From: Clostridia bacterium
Lineage (GTDB): Bacteria > Bacillota > Clostridia > Christensenellales > CAG-138
NCBI GenBank assembly: GCA_017619735.1
Contig: JAFZRT010000040.1
Location: 1-64,000, forward strand
Length of the DNA: 64,000 nt
Direction of reading: 5' to 3'
A program made the translations under genes and the position numbers. Positions 33,874 to 43,809 of the stretch are shown piece by piece. The notes beneath the pieces are model-generated. The model ran no database searches, had not been told where the DNA came from, and saw only the letters and a list, made by a program, of their open reading frames with translations. Position 1 is the first letter of the stretch; each line of letters opens with the position of its first letter.

Positions 33874-35097
33874 TCACATTTTCAAGGAATCCAGCACAGT
33901 CTCGACGGCGATACGGCCGTGGGAATAGGTGAGCCCGCCCTGTATGTAGCCGGTGTAGGGCTCCCTTATGGGGGCGTCAGCGGTGAGCTCTATCGACGCG
34001 CCCTGTATGAAGGTGCCGGCGGCCATTATGACCTCGTCGGTGTAGCCGGGCATTGCCCAGGGCTCCGGAGCCACGAAGCTGTCGACGGGCGAGACGGACT
34101 GTATGACGCGGCAGAACCCGATGAGCTGTTCCTTGGTATTGAACCTCAGCGCCTGTACTATGTCGCTCCTCTCGGCGGTCGACGAGGGCATGCTCATAAG
34201 CCCGAGCTTTTCGAATACTCCGGCAAAGAGCGCCGCGGTCTTCAGCGCCTGGCAGACGACGTGCGGAGCAAGGAAAATGCCTTGATAGTACGGGAGATAC
34301 CCGCCGGGGAAGCATCCCGCCTCGCGGCCGATGCCGGGGACGGTGACGCGGTTGGCGGCCATTTCCACAAGGTCTCTCCGGCCGGCGATGTAGCCGCCGG
34401 TGTGCGCGATCCCGCCGCCGGGGTTCTTTATGAGCGAGCCCACTATAACGTCTGCGCCGTAATGGGTCGGCTCGTCCTTCTGCGTGAACTCGCCGTAGCA
34501 GTTATCGACCATAATGACGCTCTCCGGCGAGAGCTCCTTTACAAGGTCGAAAGCGGGCTTCATATCGGAGGGCAGGAGCGAATTGCGCCAGGCGTAGCCG
34601 CGCGACCTTTGGAAATAGACGAGCTTCGGCTTTGCCGCAAGCTCCTTTTCGAGCGCTTTTAGGTCTATGCCGTCATCGTTCAAGCCAATCTCGCGGTATT
34701 CTATCCCGAATTCGCGGAGCGAGCCCGGGGCGTTCCCCTCAATGCCGATCGCCTCAACGAGCGTGTCGTAAGGTCTGCCCGCGGCCGAGAGCAGTATGTC
34801 TCCCGGGCGGAGCAGCGCGGACAGCGCAGTGAACAGCGCGTGCGTGCCGGATGAGAGCTGCGGGACGACGACAGCCGCCTCCGCCTGCATAACGTGGGCG
34901 AATATCCTGTCGAGGGTATCCCTGCCCTCGTCGTCGTAGCCGTAGCCGGTGGTCGGGTTGAAGTGCCTCGCCGCAACGCGATTTAGGCGGAACGCGTCGA
35001 GCACGCGCCTCTGGCAGACGAGCTCCGTCTCCTCCATCCGCGCGAATACGGGAGCGAGCTCCTTTTCGGTCTCTCTGATGAGTTCCTTACTGTTCAT
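33874..35097 (-). CDS. ynbB: Methionine gamma-lyase family protein (YnbB / aluminium-resistance type)
   Basis: 407-residue PLP-dependent protein of the Cys/Met metabolism fold. HFNPTTGYGYDDEGRDTL near the N-terminus and PQLSSGTHALFTAL (PLP phosphate loop) are typical. VDNCYGEFT marks the PLP-ring region and SLIKNPGGGIAHTGGY holds the Schiff-base lysine. The family's true reaction is unsettled; C-S lyase activity is inferred. It follows hfq, as in many Firmicutes (miaA-hfq-ynbB), overlapping it by 11 nt. Confidence 0.9.
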   Translation of the reverse strand: MNSKELIRETEKELAPVFARMEETELVCQRRVLDAFRLNRVAARHFNPTTGYGYDDEGRDTLDRIFAHVMQAEAAVVVPQLSSGTHALFTALSALLRPGDILLSAAGRPYDTLVEAIGIEGNAPGSLREFGIEYREIGLNDDGIDLKALEKELAAKPKLVYFQRSRGYAWRNSLLPSDMKPAFDLVKELSPESVIMVDNCYGEFTQKDEPTHYGADVIVGSLIKNPGGGIAHTGGYIAGRRDLVEMAANRVTVPGIGREAGCFPGGYLPYYQGIFLAPHVVCQALKTAALFAGVFEKLGLMSMPSSTAERSDIVQALRFNTKEQLIGFCRVIQSVSPVDSFVAPEPWAMPGYTDEVIMAAGTFIQGASIELTADAPIREPYTGYIQGGLTYSHGRIAVETVLDSLKM

Positions 35098-35335
35098 GCT
35101 TTTCCTCCACCTTCGGGAATACGGGCGACTGCGGAGTGATGGTCGAGATGGCGTGCTTGTAGATCAGCATCTGATTGCCGCCCGCCTCGACCAGAACGGA
35201 AAAGTTGTCGAAGCTCAGTATCTTCGCCCCGTTTATCAGATACCCGTTCGTGACGTAGATCGAAACGGGGATATCGGCTTTTCTTGCCGCGTTCAGGAAC
35301 GCGTCCTGTATGTTAGGTCTCGTCTGTTCGCTCAA
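35087..35335 (-). CDS. hfq: RNA-binding protein Hfq
   Basis: Sm-like hexameric RNA chaperone for sRNA-mRNA pairing. I prefer the TTG at 35335 (82 residues, N-terminus SEQTRPNIQDAFLN), eight nt after AGGAGAG. An ATG at 35356 would add seven basic residues encoded by the ribosome-binding site itself. Sm1 and Sm2 are present, the latter as the hallmark YKHAIST. It overlaps the end of miaA by about 23 nt. Confidence 0.93.
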   Translation of the reverse strand: MSEQTRPNIQDAFLNAARKADIPVSIYVTNGYLINGAKILSFDNFSVLVEAGGNQMLIYKHAISTITPQSPVFPKVEEKHEQ

Positions 35336-36290
35336 TTCTTTCCCTCTCCTCTTCAAAATAACGGATGATCGCCGCGGCGAGCGCGTCCCTGTCGGGGTAG
35401 TCCCCGCGGTCGAACCATCTGATCCTCTTGTCGCGCTTGAACCACGATATCTGCCGCTTCGCGAAGCGCCGCGTCTCGCGCTTTATGAGTTCGACGGTCT
35501 CGTCATAGGTCGCCTCGCCCTCGAAATAGGCGATGAACTGCTTGTAACCTATTGCCTGCAGCGAGAGCGGCGGCCTTTTCCCGCACTTCTCATACAGGCG
35601 GCGCGCCTCCTCCTCGAGGCCGTTTTCGAGCATGATATCGACCCTTCTGTTGATGCGGCCGTACAGCTCCGCGCGGTCCATCCTGATACCCGCGGCGATC
35701 GGCTCGAAGGGTATCTCCCTTTCGCGGGCGTTCATGAAATCGCCGCCCTGCTCCGTCAGCGTGCTGCCTGTCGCGGCATAGACCTCCAGCGCGCGGATGA
35801 TGCGCTTCAGGTCGTTCGGATGGAGGCGTTCAGCCGATACGGGATCGACGCTCTGCAGCTTCCGGTAAAGCGATCCGGGGGCTTCCCGCTCCTTTGCTGC
35901 GAGCTCCTCCCTTATGCGTCTGTCGGGCTTGACCTCCGTGAAGTCGAGCGGGAACAGCAGCGAGTTGACGTAAAGGCCGGTCCCTCCCGCGACTATCGGG
36001 ATCCTGCCCCGTTCGGTGATATCCCGTATGCAGAGGGTCGCGTCGCGCATGAAGCACGCGACGTTGTAATCCGGGTCATCGAAATCGACAATGTCGATGA
36101 GGTGATGCGGAACTCCGCGCTTCTCCTCCTCGGTCGGCTTTGCCGAGCCCTTGTCGAGCCCGCGGTAGATCTGTATCGCGTCGGCGGAAATGACCTCGCC
36201 GTTAAGGGCGAGGGCGGCGCTCACCGCCGCGTCGGTCTTTCCGCTCGCTGTCGGGCCCACTATGAAAAATACCGGCGGTTTTTTCATCAA
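35313..36290 (-). CDS. miaA: tRNA dimethylallyltransferase
   Basis: Adds a dimethylallyl group to A37 of tRNAs reading UNN codons; MiaB in the same operon then methylthiolates it. 325 residues. P-loop VGPTASGKTDAAV, then SADAIQIYRGLDKGSAKPT and VGGTGLYVNSLL. ATGA overlap with mutL. Confidence 0.95.
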   Translation of the reverse strand: MMKKPPVFFIVGPTASGKTDAAVSAALALNGEVISADAIQIYRGLDKGSAKPTEEEKRGVPHHLIDIVDFDDPDYNVACFMRDATLCIRDITERGRIPIVAGGTGLYVNSLLFPLDFTEVKPDRRIREELAAKEREAPGSLYRKLQSVDPVSAERLHPNDLKRIIRALEVYAATGSTLTEQGGDFMNAREREIPFEPIAAGIRMDRAELYGRINRRVDIMLENGLEEEARRLYEKCGKRPPLSLQAIGYKQFIAYFEGEATYDETVELIKRETRRFAKRQISWFKRDKRIRWFDRGDYPDRDALAAAIIRYFEEERERIERTDET

Positions 36291-38191
36291 AGGACCCTCT
36301 TGAACATCTTTTCGAAATCGCGCTTCGATACGCGCACCATGACCGGGCGCCCGTGCGGGCAGGTCATCGGCGTCGAGCCGTCGGCATAGTGGCTCAGTAT
36401 CTCCTCAATGCCGCGCTTGTCGAGCGCCTGCCCCGCCTTTATTGCGTGCTTGCAGGCGGACTGTATGAGCGAGCCGCGGACGAGATCGAGCTCCGTCACG
36501 CCGCCCTGCTTCTTTATAACGGCTATCATGTCGCGCACGAGCTTTTCGACCGACTCCTTCTTTATTCCGAAGGGGATCGAATGGACGTTGACGCTCATTG
36601 CGCCGAAATCCTCTATCTCAAAGCCGAGCTCGCGGAAGCGCTCGATATTCTCCATGAGCAGCGCATGCTCCGTGGGCGAGAGCTTAATGACCCTCGAGGT
36701 CAGGAGTATCTGCGAATCGAACTTCAATTCGTCCTTTATGAGCTTTTCGTAGAGTATGCGCTCGTGAGCGGCGTGCTGGTCGATATAGAATACGGAATCG
36801 CCCTGCTCGACGATTATGTACGTGTCGAACGCCACGCCTATCACCGTGTAGGGGCTGACGTCGAAAGCGATGGCTTCCTCGCGCTCCTCCTGCTTTTCGG
36901 GGGCGAAGCTGTAATGCATTATTCCGTTGACGTCCGCCTGTTCGGTAACGCCGCCCGCGGAGCCGCTGTCGCGCACGTAGTACACCTGCTCGTCCTTTCG
37001 GGGGTCCGGAGGCGCTGCGGGCGTCTTCACAGCTGGGCCGTGGGTATAGGGCTCGGGCCGGCCGGCGACGATCTCCGCGATCACGGGATCCGCGGCCTTG
37101 ACGGCCTCCGTCTCCTCCTTCGCGTTATGGAACACGGCATAGACATCCGCGGGACCGCTTTGGGCGTGAGCGGGCTCGGTCTCCTCCTCCTCGGGCTGTC
37201 GGCCCTCCAGAGCGTCCCTCACGGCGAGCAGCACGGCGGAACCGACCCTGTCCTCGTCGCGGAAGCGGACCGTCAGCTTGTTGGGATGCACGTTGACGTC
37301 GACCTCCCGCGGGGAGATCCTTATCTTCAGCACGAGGAACGGGAAGCGGCCGACCATGAGCCGCGTGGTATAGGCGCGCTGCGCTGCGTAGCTAAGCTGC
37401 TGCGACCTTATGTATCTGCCGTTGACGTATATGCTCTGCTGGACGCGGTTGCTCCGCGCGACGTACTCGTCGCCGCAGAAGCCGTCGATGAGCACATATC
37501 CGTCGTCATAATGGACGCGCCTTATGTGCTCCGCTATATCCGGCCCGTAGACGCAGATGAGCGCATTCTCCAGAGAGCCGTCGCCCGCGCTGTGATAGAC
37601 GGGCTTGCCGTTGTTGATGAACTTGAACGAAACGTCGGTAAATCCGAGTATGAGCCGGAGCATGTAATCGCCGACCGCCGCCGCCTCCGCCCTTGCGGAG
37701 CGCAGGAACTTGAGCCTTGCCGGTACGTTATAAAAGAGCTCCCTAACCTCCGTGTTCGTGCCGACGGGACAGCCGCAGGGCATGCATTCGCCGACATTGC
37801 CGCCGTCGATGGATATGAGCGTGCCGTACTCGTCGTCCTCCGTCCTCGTGCGCATGGCGACGCGCGACACGGCGGCTATCGAGGCGAGCGCCTCGCCGCG
37901 GAAGCCGAGCGTTTCTATGGCGTCGAGACCCTCGACGGAGCGGAGCTTGCTCGTGGCATGGCGCAGGAACGCCGTCTTGACGTCCCCGGCGGGTATGCCG
38001 CAGCCGTTGTCGGTGACCCTAATGTATTCGGTGCCTCCCTCCTTTATCTCGACCGTGACGGCGGTGGCTCCGGCGTCAAGGGAGTTTTCGACGAGCTCCT
38101 TTACTACGGAGGCGGGCCTTTCAACGACCTCGCCCGCGGCGATCTTGTTCGCAAGTTGGGGATCGAGCACCTCTATCTTTCTTATGATCAT
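36287..38191 (-). CDS. mutL: DNA mismatch repair protein MutL
   Basis: GHKL-ATPase that couples MutS to strand removal. 634 residues. The N-terminal ATPase has ELVENSLDAGAT, DNGCGIP and GFRGEALASI. A long variable linker (about 335-440) leads to the C-terminal domain, which has the endonuclease motif DQHAAHERILYEKL plus ACKHAIKAG and CPHGRP. It should therefore nick DNA itself, as in bacteria without MutH. It overlaps mutS and miaA by ATGA. Confidence 0.96.
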   Translation of the reverse strand: MIIRKIEVLDPQLANKIAAGEVVERPASVVKELVENSLDAGATAVTVEIKEGGTEYIRVTDNGCGIPAGDVKTAFLRHATSKLRSVEGLDAIETLGFRGEALASIAAVSRVAMRTRTEDDEYGTLISIDGGNVGECMPCGCPVGTNTEVRELFYNVPARLKFLRSARAEAAAVGDYMLRLILGFTDVSFKFINNGKPVYHSAGDGSLENALICVYGPDIAEHIRRVHYDDGYVLIDGFCGDEYVARSNRVQQSIYVNGRYIRSQQLSYAAQRAYTTRLMVGRFPFLVLKIRISPREVDVNVHPNKLTVRFRDEDRVGSAVLLAVRDALEGRQPEEEETEPAHAQSGPADVYAVFHNAKEETEAVKAADPVIAEIVAGRPEPYTHGPAVKTPAAPPDPRKDEQVYYVRDSGSAGGVTEQADVNGIMHYSFAPEKQEEREEAIAFDVSPYTVIGVAFDTYIIVEQGDSVFYIDQHAAHERILYEKLIKDELKFDSQILLTSRVIKLSPTEHALLMENIERFRELGFEIEDFGAMSVNVHSIPFGIKKESVEKLVRDMIAVIKKQGGVTELDLVRGSLIQSACKHAIKAGQALDKRGIEEILSHYADGSTPMTCPHGRPVMVRVSKRDFEKMFKRVL

Positions 38192-40791
38192 AGCTTTGCC
38201 CTCATGCTAAGTTCGTAAAGCTTGCTCAGCGCCTCCATGGGCGTGAGCCGGTTGACGTCGATCGAGCGGAGCTCGTCGACGATGTCCTTGTCCTCGGTGG
38301 AGCCGAGAAGGTTCACCTGCTCGGCAAGCGACTCCTTCACCCTCGACGCGGCGTTGTTGATGTCGGAGTCCTCGAGCTGCTGAAGTATCTCCTTCGCGCG
38401 CTCTATGAGACTGTACGGCAGCCCTGCGAGCCGCGCGACCTGTATGCCGAAGCTCTTGTCCGCGCCGCCGCGCATTATCCTGCGCAGGAATATTATGTCG
38501 TCGCCGTGCTCCTTGACCGTGATCCTGTAGTTCCTGACCCCGTCGAGCTTGCCTTCGAGCTCCGTGAGCTCGTGGTAATGGGTCGCGAAGAGCGTCTTTG
38601 CGCCGCATTTGCGCTTGTCGGAGATATGCTCGATGACCGCCCATGCAATGCTCAGTCCGTCGAAGGTGCTGGTGCCCCTGCCTATCTCGTCGATGACAAG
38701 CAGGCTCTTCGACGTGGCGTTGTTCAGTATGTTCGCCATTTCGCTCATCTCGACCATGAACGTCGACTGGCCGGTGGACAGACTGTCGGAGGCGCCGACC
38801 CTTGTGAATATCTTGTCGGTAAGGGTGATGAACGCCTGCTTAGCGGGGACGAAAGAGCCCATATGCGCCATGAGCGTGATAAGCGCGACCTGCCGCATAT
38901 AGGTACTCTTGCCGGCCATGTTGGGGCCGGTCAGTATGATTATCCTCTCGTCCTTGTCGTCGAGCTCCGTGGAGTTGGGGATGAACGCGTCCTTTACGCT
39001 GCGCTCGACGATGGGATGGCGGCCGTCGACTATCTTCAGCTTGCCGCTCCTGCTCATGCGCGGGCGGCAGTAATCGTTGTTCGAAGCGCATTCCGCGAGC
39101 GAGCAGAAGCAGTCGAGCTCCGCTATCATCACGGAATCGGATTTGAGTCTTTCTATGCAGTCGAGCAGGAGCGCCCTTATATCGCAGAACAGCGAGTATT
39201 CGAGACTGATGCTCTTCTCCTCCGCGCCGATTATCCTCTCCTCGAGCTGCTTGAGCTCCGGCGTGACGTATCGCTCCGCGTTGGCGAGCGTCTGCTTGCG
39301 CTGATACTCGAGGGGCACGAGCTGCTTGTTGGAGTTGGTGACCTCGATATAGTAGCCGAAAACGCGGTTGTAGCCGATCTTGAGGTTCTTTATGCCGGTA
39401 CGCTCGCGCTCGCGGTTTTCAAGCTGGGAAAGCGTGCTCCTTCCGCCGTGGGAAAGGCTGCGCAGCTCGTCGACCTCCTCGCTGTAGCCCTCCCTTATTA
39501 TGCCGCCGTCCTTTACGGAAAGCGGGGGCTCGTCCACTATCGCCTTTTCGAGGAGTGTCCTTACGTCCTCCATCGGGTCGACTGCTTCCGCGATGCCGGA
39601 GATGGCTTCGCTCCCCTTGACGGAGGCAAGTATGAACTTGAGCGCGGGGATGCGCGTCAGGGTCTTCCTCAGCGCGTCGCAGTCCCTTGCGTTAACGGTG
39701 CCGTAAGCTATGCGGCTGCAGAGTCTTTCTATGTCGTAAACGCCGTCGAGGGCGTCCTTCAGCTGACCGCGCTCCTTGGCGTGGCAGAGCAGGGCTTCGA
39801 CCGCGTCGAGCCTCCGGTTTATGGCCTCCACGGACTGCAGGGGCTGATCTATCCACGAGCGCAGGAGTCTTGCGCCCATGGAGGTCTTCGTCCTGTCGAG
39901 CACGCCGAGGAGGGTGTTCTTTTTGCTGCCGTCGTAGCGCAGCGGTGCGGTCAATTCCAGATTGCGCCGCGTCGCCGCATCGATGCCCATGTACTCCTTC
40001 GGCTGAAGGAGGGTTATCCTTCTAATATGGGAGAGCGCGTTCTTTTGCGTATCCTCAAGGTAGCGGATGAGCGCGCCCGCGGCCGCAGCCGCCATAGAGC
40101 GGTCGCTCAGGCCGTAGCCGGAGAGCGTATTGACCTTGAAATGCTCGCACAGCGTCCTCTGCGCGCGGTCGATATCGAAGAAGCGCTGTTCCTTCTTTTC
40201 GAGATAGTACTTCGACGATATCCACTTCGTTATGAACTCCTTTGTGAAGAGGTACTCGTTTGCGATTATCTCCCGCGGCTCTATCCTCGTCAGCTGATCC
40301 ATGAGCTCCTGCTGCGCCTTGTCGCCGAGAAGCTCCGCGGAATAGAAATCGCCTGTCGAGACGTCGCAGTATGCGAGCTCGAACACGCCGTTCGCGGCGA
40401 AGAGCGAGAGTATGTAGTTGTTGGCGTTCTCGGGAAGCATCTGCTCCTCGATCACAGTGCCGGGGGTTATGACCCTTATCACGTCGCGCTCGACGAGGCC
40501 CTTTGCGAGGGCGGGATCCTCCAGCTGTTCGCAAATGGCGACCTTGTAGCCCTTTTCGATGAGTCTGTTGATATAGCTGTTTACGGAGTGATACGGCACG
40601 CCGCACATCGGCGCGCGCTCGGCCATACCGCAGTCGCGGCCGGTAAGGACTATCTCGAGCTCCCGCGAGGCCGTGAGGGCGTCGTCGAAGAACATCTCGT
40701 AGAAGTCGCCGAGCCGGAAAAACAGCAGGCAGTCGCTGTATTTTTCCTTGAGCTCAAGGTATTGCTGCATCATCGGGGTCAGTGAAGCCAT
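38188..40791 (-). CDS. mutS: DNA mismatch repair protein MutS
   Basis: Mismatch-recognition ATPase. 867 residues. The mismatch-binding Phe-x-Glu is in GDFYEMFFDD near the N-terminus. The ATPase domain has GPNMAGKSTYMRQ (Walker A), SLLVIDEIGRGTSTFDG (Walker B and signature) and FATHYHELTELE. Domain order is complete through the C-terminal dimerisation helices. Confidence 0.97.
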   Translation of the reverse strand: MASLTPMMQQYLELKEKYSDCLLFFRLGDFYEMFFDDALTASRELEIVLTGRDCGMAERAPMCGVPYHSVNSYINRLIEKGYKVAICEQLEDPALAKGLVERDVIRVITPGTVIEEQMLPENANNYILSLFAANGVFELAYCDVSTGDFYSAELLGDKAQQELMDQLTRIEPREIIANEYLFTKEFITKWISSKYYLEKKEQRFFDIDRAQRTLCEHFKVNTLSGYGLSDRSMAAAAAGALIRYLEDTQKNALSHIRRITLLQPKEYMGIDAATRRNLELTAPLRYDGSKKNTLLGVLDRTKTSMGARLLRSWIDQPLQSVEAINRRLDAVEALLCHAKERGQLKDALDGVYDIERLCSRIAYGTVNARDCDALRKTLTRIPALKFILASVKGSEAISGIAEAVDPMEDVRTLLEKAIVDEPPLSVKDGGIIREGYSEEVDELRSLSHGGRSTLSQLENRERERTGIKNLKIGYNRVFGYYIEVTNSNKQLVPLEYQRKQTLANAERYVTPELKQLEERIIGAEEKSISLEYSLFCDIRALLLDCIERLKSDSVMIAELDCFCSLAECASNNDYCRPRMSRSGKLKIVDGRHPIVERSVKDAFIPNSTELDDKDERIIILTGPNMAGKSTYMRQVALITLMAHMGSFVPAKQAFITLTDKIFTRVGASDSLSTGQSTFMVEMSEMANILNNATSKSLLVIDEIGRGTSTFDGLSIAWAVIEHISDKRKCGAKTLFATHYHELTELEGKLDGVRNYRITVKEHGDDIIFLRRIMRGGADKSFGIQVARLAGLPYSLIERAKEILQQLEDSDINNAASRVKESLAEQVNLLGSTEDKDIVDELRSIDVNRLTPMEALSKLYELSMRAKL

Positions 40792-40808
40792 TTTCCCACC
40801 ATTTATCC

Positions 40809-42200
40809 TCAGTCGATTATTTCTCCGACGAGCGAGTTGAACCTCGTGCCGGTTATCCTCACGTTATAATACCTGCCGATCATGGATTCGTCGCCGCGGA
40901 CGTAGACCATTTTGAGGCTGCCGAGCTTGCCGAACATCATCGGCTCGCCGCGCATATCGCGGCCCTCGATAAGAATCTCGCCCTCGCGGCCGATGTACTT
41001 GTCGTTTGCGCCGACGACGGACTGCGCTATCACGGCGTTGAGCCGCGCAAGCCGCTCCTTCTTCACGCTCTCGGGTATCTGTCCCTCCATTGCGGCGGCC
41101 TTCGTGCCCTCCCTTACGGAATAGGCGAAGGAATACGCCGCGGAGAAGCCGACCTCCCTGACGAGGGAGAGCGTATCCTCCAGATCCTCCTCCGTCTCCG
41201 TCGGGAAGCCGACGATTATATCGGTCGTGATCTCCACGCCCTTCACGTTTTCCCTCAGGTCGCGTACAAGATCGAGATAGTGCTCCCGCGTGTAGCGCCT
41301 GTTCATGAGCGCGAGTATGCGGTCGCTGCCCGACTGCACCGGCAGATGGATATGCTCGCAGACCTTGTCACATTCGGCCATGGCCATCACGAGCTCGTGC
41401 GAAAGGTCCTTCGGGTGCGAGGTCATGAAGCGGAGGCGCTTCAGGCCCTCGACCTCGTTGACCATGCGAAGCAGCTCCGGGAACCGCATGCCGTTGTCGT
41501 TATAGGAATTGACGTTCTGCCCGAGGAGCGTGACCTCGGTGAAGCCCTCCCGGACCACGGCGCGGACCTCATCGACTATGTCCCCCGCCCTTCTCGAACG
41601 CTCCCTGCCTCTGACGTAGGGAACGATGCAGTAGGAGCAGAAATTGTTGCAGCCGTACATTATGTTGACGAAGGTCGAAAAGCCCTCGCTGCGCTTTATG
41701 GGAAGGCCCTCCGCTATCTCGCCGTCGGTGTCCCTGATCTCGAAAATGCGGCCGCCGTCCATGACCTTTTCGAGCATCTGCGGGAATATGTGCAGTTCGT
41801 TCGTGCCGAATATCATGTCGACGAAGGGGAAGCGGGCCGCGAGCTTTTTGGCGACCTCCTTCTGCTGCATCATGCAGCCGCAGACGGCGGTGATGAGCGC
41901 CGGGTTCTGCTCCTTTATCTCCTTTATGAAGCCGACGTTGCCGAAAGTCCTCTTCTCCGCGTGCTCCCTTATGCAGCAGGTGTTGAAGAGTATTAGATCG
42001 GCCTTCGAGCGGTCGTCGGTCTTTACGTAGCCGATCGCCTCCAGCATGCCCGCGAGCTTTTCGGAATCGTGCTCGTTCATCTGGCAGCCGTAGGTCTCGA
42101 TGAAGTAATAGGGCTTCGCGCCGGAAAGCCTCGCCCTCAGTCTTTCGATGGCGGCGTAGGACTCGGCGACGACCTCTTTGTCAACGAATTTTGGTTCCAT
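40809..42200 (-). CDS. miaB: tRNA-2-methylthio-N6-dimethylallyladenosine synthase
   Basis: Radical SAM methylthiotransferase acting on i6A37 of tRNA. 463 residues. The N-terminal UPF0004 domain has three cluster cysteines (YGCQMNEHD, NTCCIREHA, CGCMMQ). The radical SAM site is YGCNNFCSYCIVPYVRGRE, and a TRAM domain ends the protein. It is the first gene of miaB-mutS-mutL-miaA-hfq-ynbB, a frequent Clostridia order. Confidence 0.95.
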   Translation of the reverse strand: MEPKFVDKEVVAESYAAIERLRARLSGAKPYYFIETYGCQMNEHDSEKLAGMLEAIGYVKTDDRSKADLILFNTCCIREHAEKRTFGNVGFIKEIKEQNPALITAVCGCMMQQKEVAKKLAARFPFVDMIFGTNELHIFPQMLEKVMDGGRIFEIRDTDGEIAEGLPIKRSEGFSTFVNIMYGCNNFCSYCIVPYVRGRERSRRAGDIVDEVRAVVREGFTEVTLLGQNVNSYNDNGMRFPELLRMVNEVEGLKRLRFMTSHPKDLSHELVMAMAECDKVCEHIHLPVQSGSDRILALMNRRYTREHYLDLVRDLRENVKGVEITTDIIVGFPTETEEDLEDTLSLVREVGFSAAYSFAYSVREGTKAAAMEGQIPESVKKERLARLNAVIAQSVVGANDKYIGREGEILIEGRDMRGEPMMFGKLGSLKMVYVRGDESMIGRYYNVRITGTRFNSLVGEIID

Positions 42201-42230
42201 CAGAACCTCCGTACATATTTATTCATTATG

Positions 42231-42259
42231 ATTATACATCAAAAACGCGGTGCTTTCAA
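42231..42259 (-). promoter_or_regulatory. Promoter of the miaB-mutSL operon
   Basis: TTGAAA (42259-42254), 17-bp spacer, TATAAT (42236-42231), minus strand. Confidence 0.85.
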
Positions 42260-42291
42260 TAAGCGAATGGAGCGCCCGTCCAACAAAAAGC

Positions 42292-42319
42292 TTGAATTGG
42301 ATGAAAGCTTTGGTATAAT
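42292..42319 (+). promoter_or_regulatory. Promoter of the PrsA-like lipoprotein gene
   Basis: TTGAAT (42292-42297), 16-bp spacer, TATAAT (42314-42319). Transcription would begin near 42326, which favours the ATG at 42350 over that at 42329. Confidence 0.8.
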
Positions 42320-42349
42320 AGATTCAATATGAACCAAGGAGCGATCCCG

Positions 42350-43702
42350 ATGATCCAGATACTCAAAAACAAGAAACGCATCGCTGCGCTGATGCTTGCG
42401 GCGCTGCTCGTATCCGGCCTTTTCACGGCGTGCAGGCTGGACGGCAAGGACCCCGAGGTCACCGCAGCGCCTACCGCTCACGCGCAGGAGGATCCGCCCG
42501 CCGTTTCGACCGTGGTGATGCGCTCGAAGAACGTCGACCTGACCCTTTACGATTTCGGTCAGGGCTTCTACAACAGCCAGTATTTCCAGTACTACATGTA
42601 CGGCCTCATCGATCCCGGCCAGTTCTGCGACGCCGTGGTCGAGGAGCTTTCGGGCCTCATGTACGCTCTGAACGCGGCAATAGACGACGGTATGAAGCTC
42701 ACGCAGGAGGAGACCGACGAGATAAGCGAAATGTTCTCCGACCAGCTCGAGGAGCTTTTGGACAGGTATGAGACCGAAGTACCCGAGGACGCCGCCGACA
42801 GGCGCGCCGCCGCTAAGGCGCTGCTCGAGGAGGATCTTGCGGAGGACGGCATAGATTTCGAGCAGTTCATCGAGCTAGCCGAAAACAACATGAAGCTCTA
42901 CAAGCTCGTGACGAAGTTCTACGAGAAGCTCGAAAGCAATATCGACGTGCAGGAGGACGAGATCCGGGACTATATCGCGGAGCAGCTTGAGTCCACCGCG
43001 GAGGCGTCGATGTCCGACATAGCGCAGCTTTACAGCGCCTTCAGCGAGGGGAGCGGCGCCTACCCCGTCAGCTTCAGCGACGACTGCTTCAGCGTTGACC
43101 ACATTTATCTTGAGCTCGAAGCGCAGGCCGACGAGGAGGGCAACGTCGAATACATCAAGGACAGCCGCGCCGCGGACGAAGCGCGCATCGAGGAGCTGCT
43201 GCCCACGCTTGCGGATTACGACGCGTTCATGGCGCTCGAGGAGGAGCTCGGCGAGGATCCCGGCATGGATATCGCGGGCTACCGCGAGAACGGGTACCTC
43301 ATGCACCCCGACCTTGAGAACGATTATTTCGACGGCTTCGTGTACGCCGCTATGAACCTCCGCCTCGGCGAATGGCATTCCCCGCGCGAAACGAGCGAGG
43401 AGGATCCCTACACTCCCCCGGAGATCGAGTTCTTCACTCTGCTCGACGGTACAAGGGTCGTCAAGGTCTTTACCGACAGCGGGATACACTACATCATCGT
43501 CAACAAGGAGATAAAGAAGGGCCCCGTCGAATACAGCGTGGGCGACGAGCATTGGAATTCCTGGAAGTCCGTCGTTGTCAGCGAGAAGCTCGGCGAGCTC
43601 AACAAAGAGCTGATGGCCTCCTGGAAGGAGACTTACGAGATCGAGACCGATATCTACTCGATAAAGCTCAAATACGCGCCTGACAGCGCCGATCAGAAGT
43701 AA
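42350..43702 (+). CDS. PrsA/SurA-like lipoprotein (extracytoplasmic folding factor)
   Basis: 450-residue lipoprotein. The start at 42350 has AAGGAG eight nt upstream; an ATG at 42329 is too close to the transcription start. The signal peptide ends in a SGLFTAC lipobox. A SurA-N-like helical region (about 50-215, with DAVVEELSGLMYALN and DEIRDYIAEQLE) is followed by a parvulin-like stretch, FSVDHIYLELEAQ through GIHYIIVNK. The parvulin core is interrupted by an insert, so isomerase activity is uncertain. It probably helps fold exported proteins. Confidence 0.75.
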   Translation: MIQILKNKKRIAALMLAALLVSGLFTACRLDGKDPEVTAAPTAHAQEDPPAVSTVVMRSKNVDLTLYDFGQGFYNSQYFQYYMYGLIDPGQFCDAVVEELSGLMYALNAAIDDGMKLTQEETDEISEMFSDQLEELLDRYETEVPEDAADRRAAAKALLEEDLAEDGIDFEQFIELAENNMKLYKLVTKFYEKLESNIDVQEDEIRDYIAEQLESTAEASMSDIAQLYSAFSEGSGAYPVSFSDDCFSVDHIYLELEAQADEEGNVEYIKDSRAADEARIEELLPTLADYDAFMALEEELGEDPGMDIAGYRENGYLMHPDLENDYFDGFVYAAMNLRLGEWHSPRETSEEDPYTPPEIEFFTLLDGTRVVKVFTDSGIHYIIVNKEIKKGPVEYSVGDEHWNSWKSVVVSEKLGELNKELMASWKETYEIETDIYSIKLKYAPDSADQK

Positions 43703-43710
43703 TAACATAA

Positions 43711-43756
43711 GCCCGCGGCGGCGCATCCGGATATGAATGCGCCGCGCGGGCTTTTT
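43711..43756 (+). terminator. Terminator of the lipoprotein gene
   Basis: GCCCGCGGCGGCGCAT / ATGCGCCGCGCGGGC stem, 10-nt loop, TTTTTC tail. Confidence 0.9.
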
Positions 43757-43766
43757 CATACGCGTA

Positions 43767-43796
43767 CAAAAAAACCGGGCCCCATTCGGAGCCCGG
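43767..43796 (-). terminator. Terminator of the surE-to-ispH/S1 operon
   Basis: On the minus strand CCGGGC / GCCCGG around a CTCCGAATGG-type loop, followed by TTTTTTT. Confidence 0.85.
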
Positions 43797-43809
43797 AGTT
43801 TTATGCTTT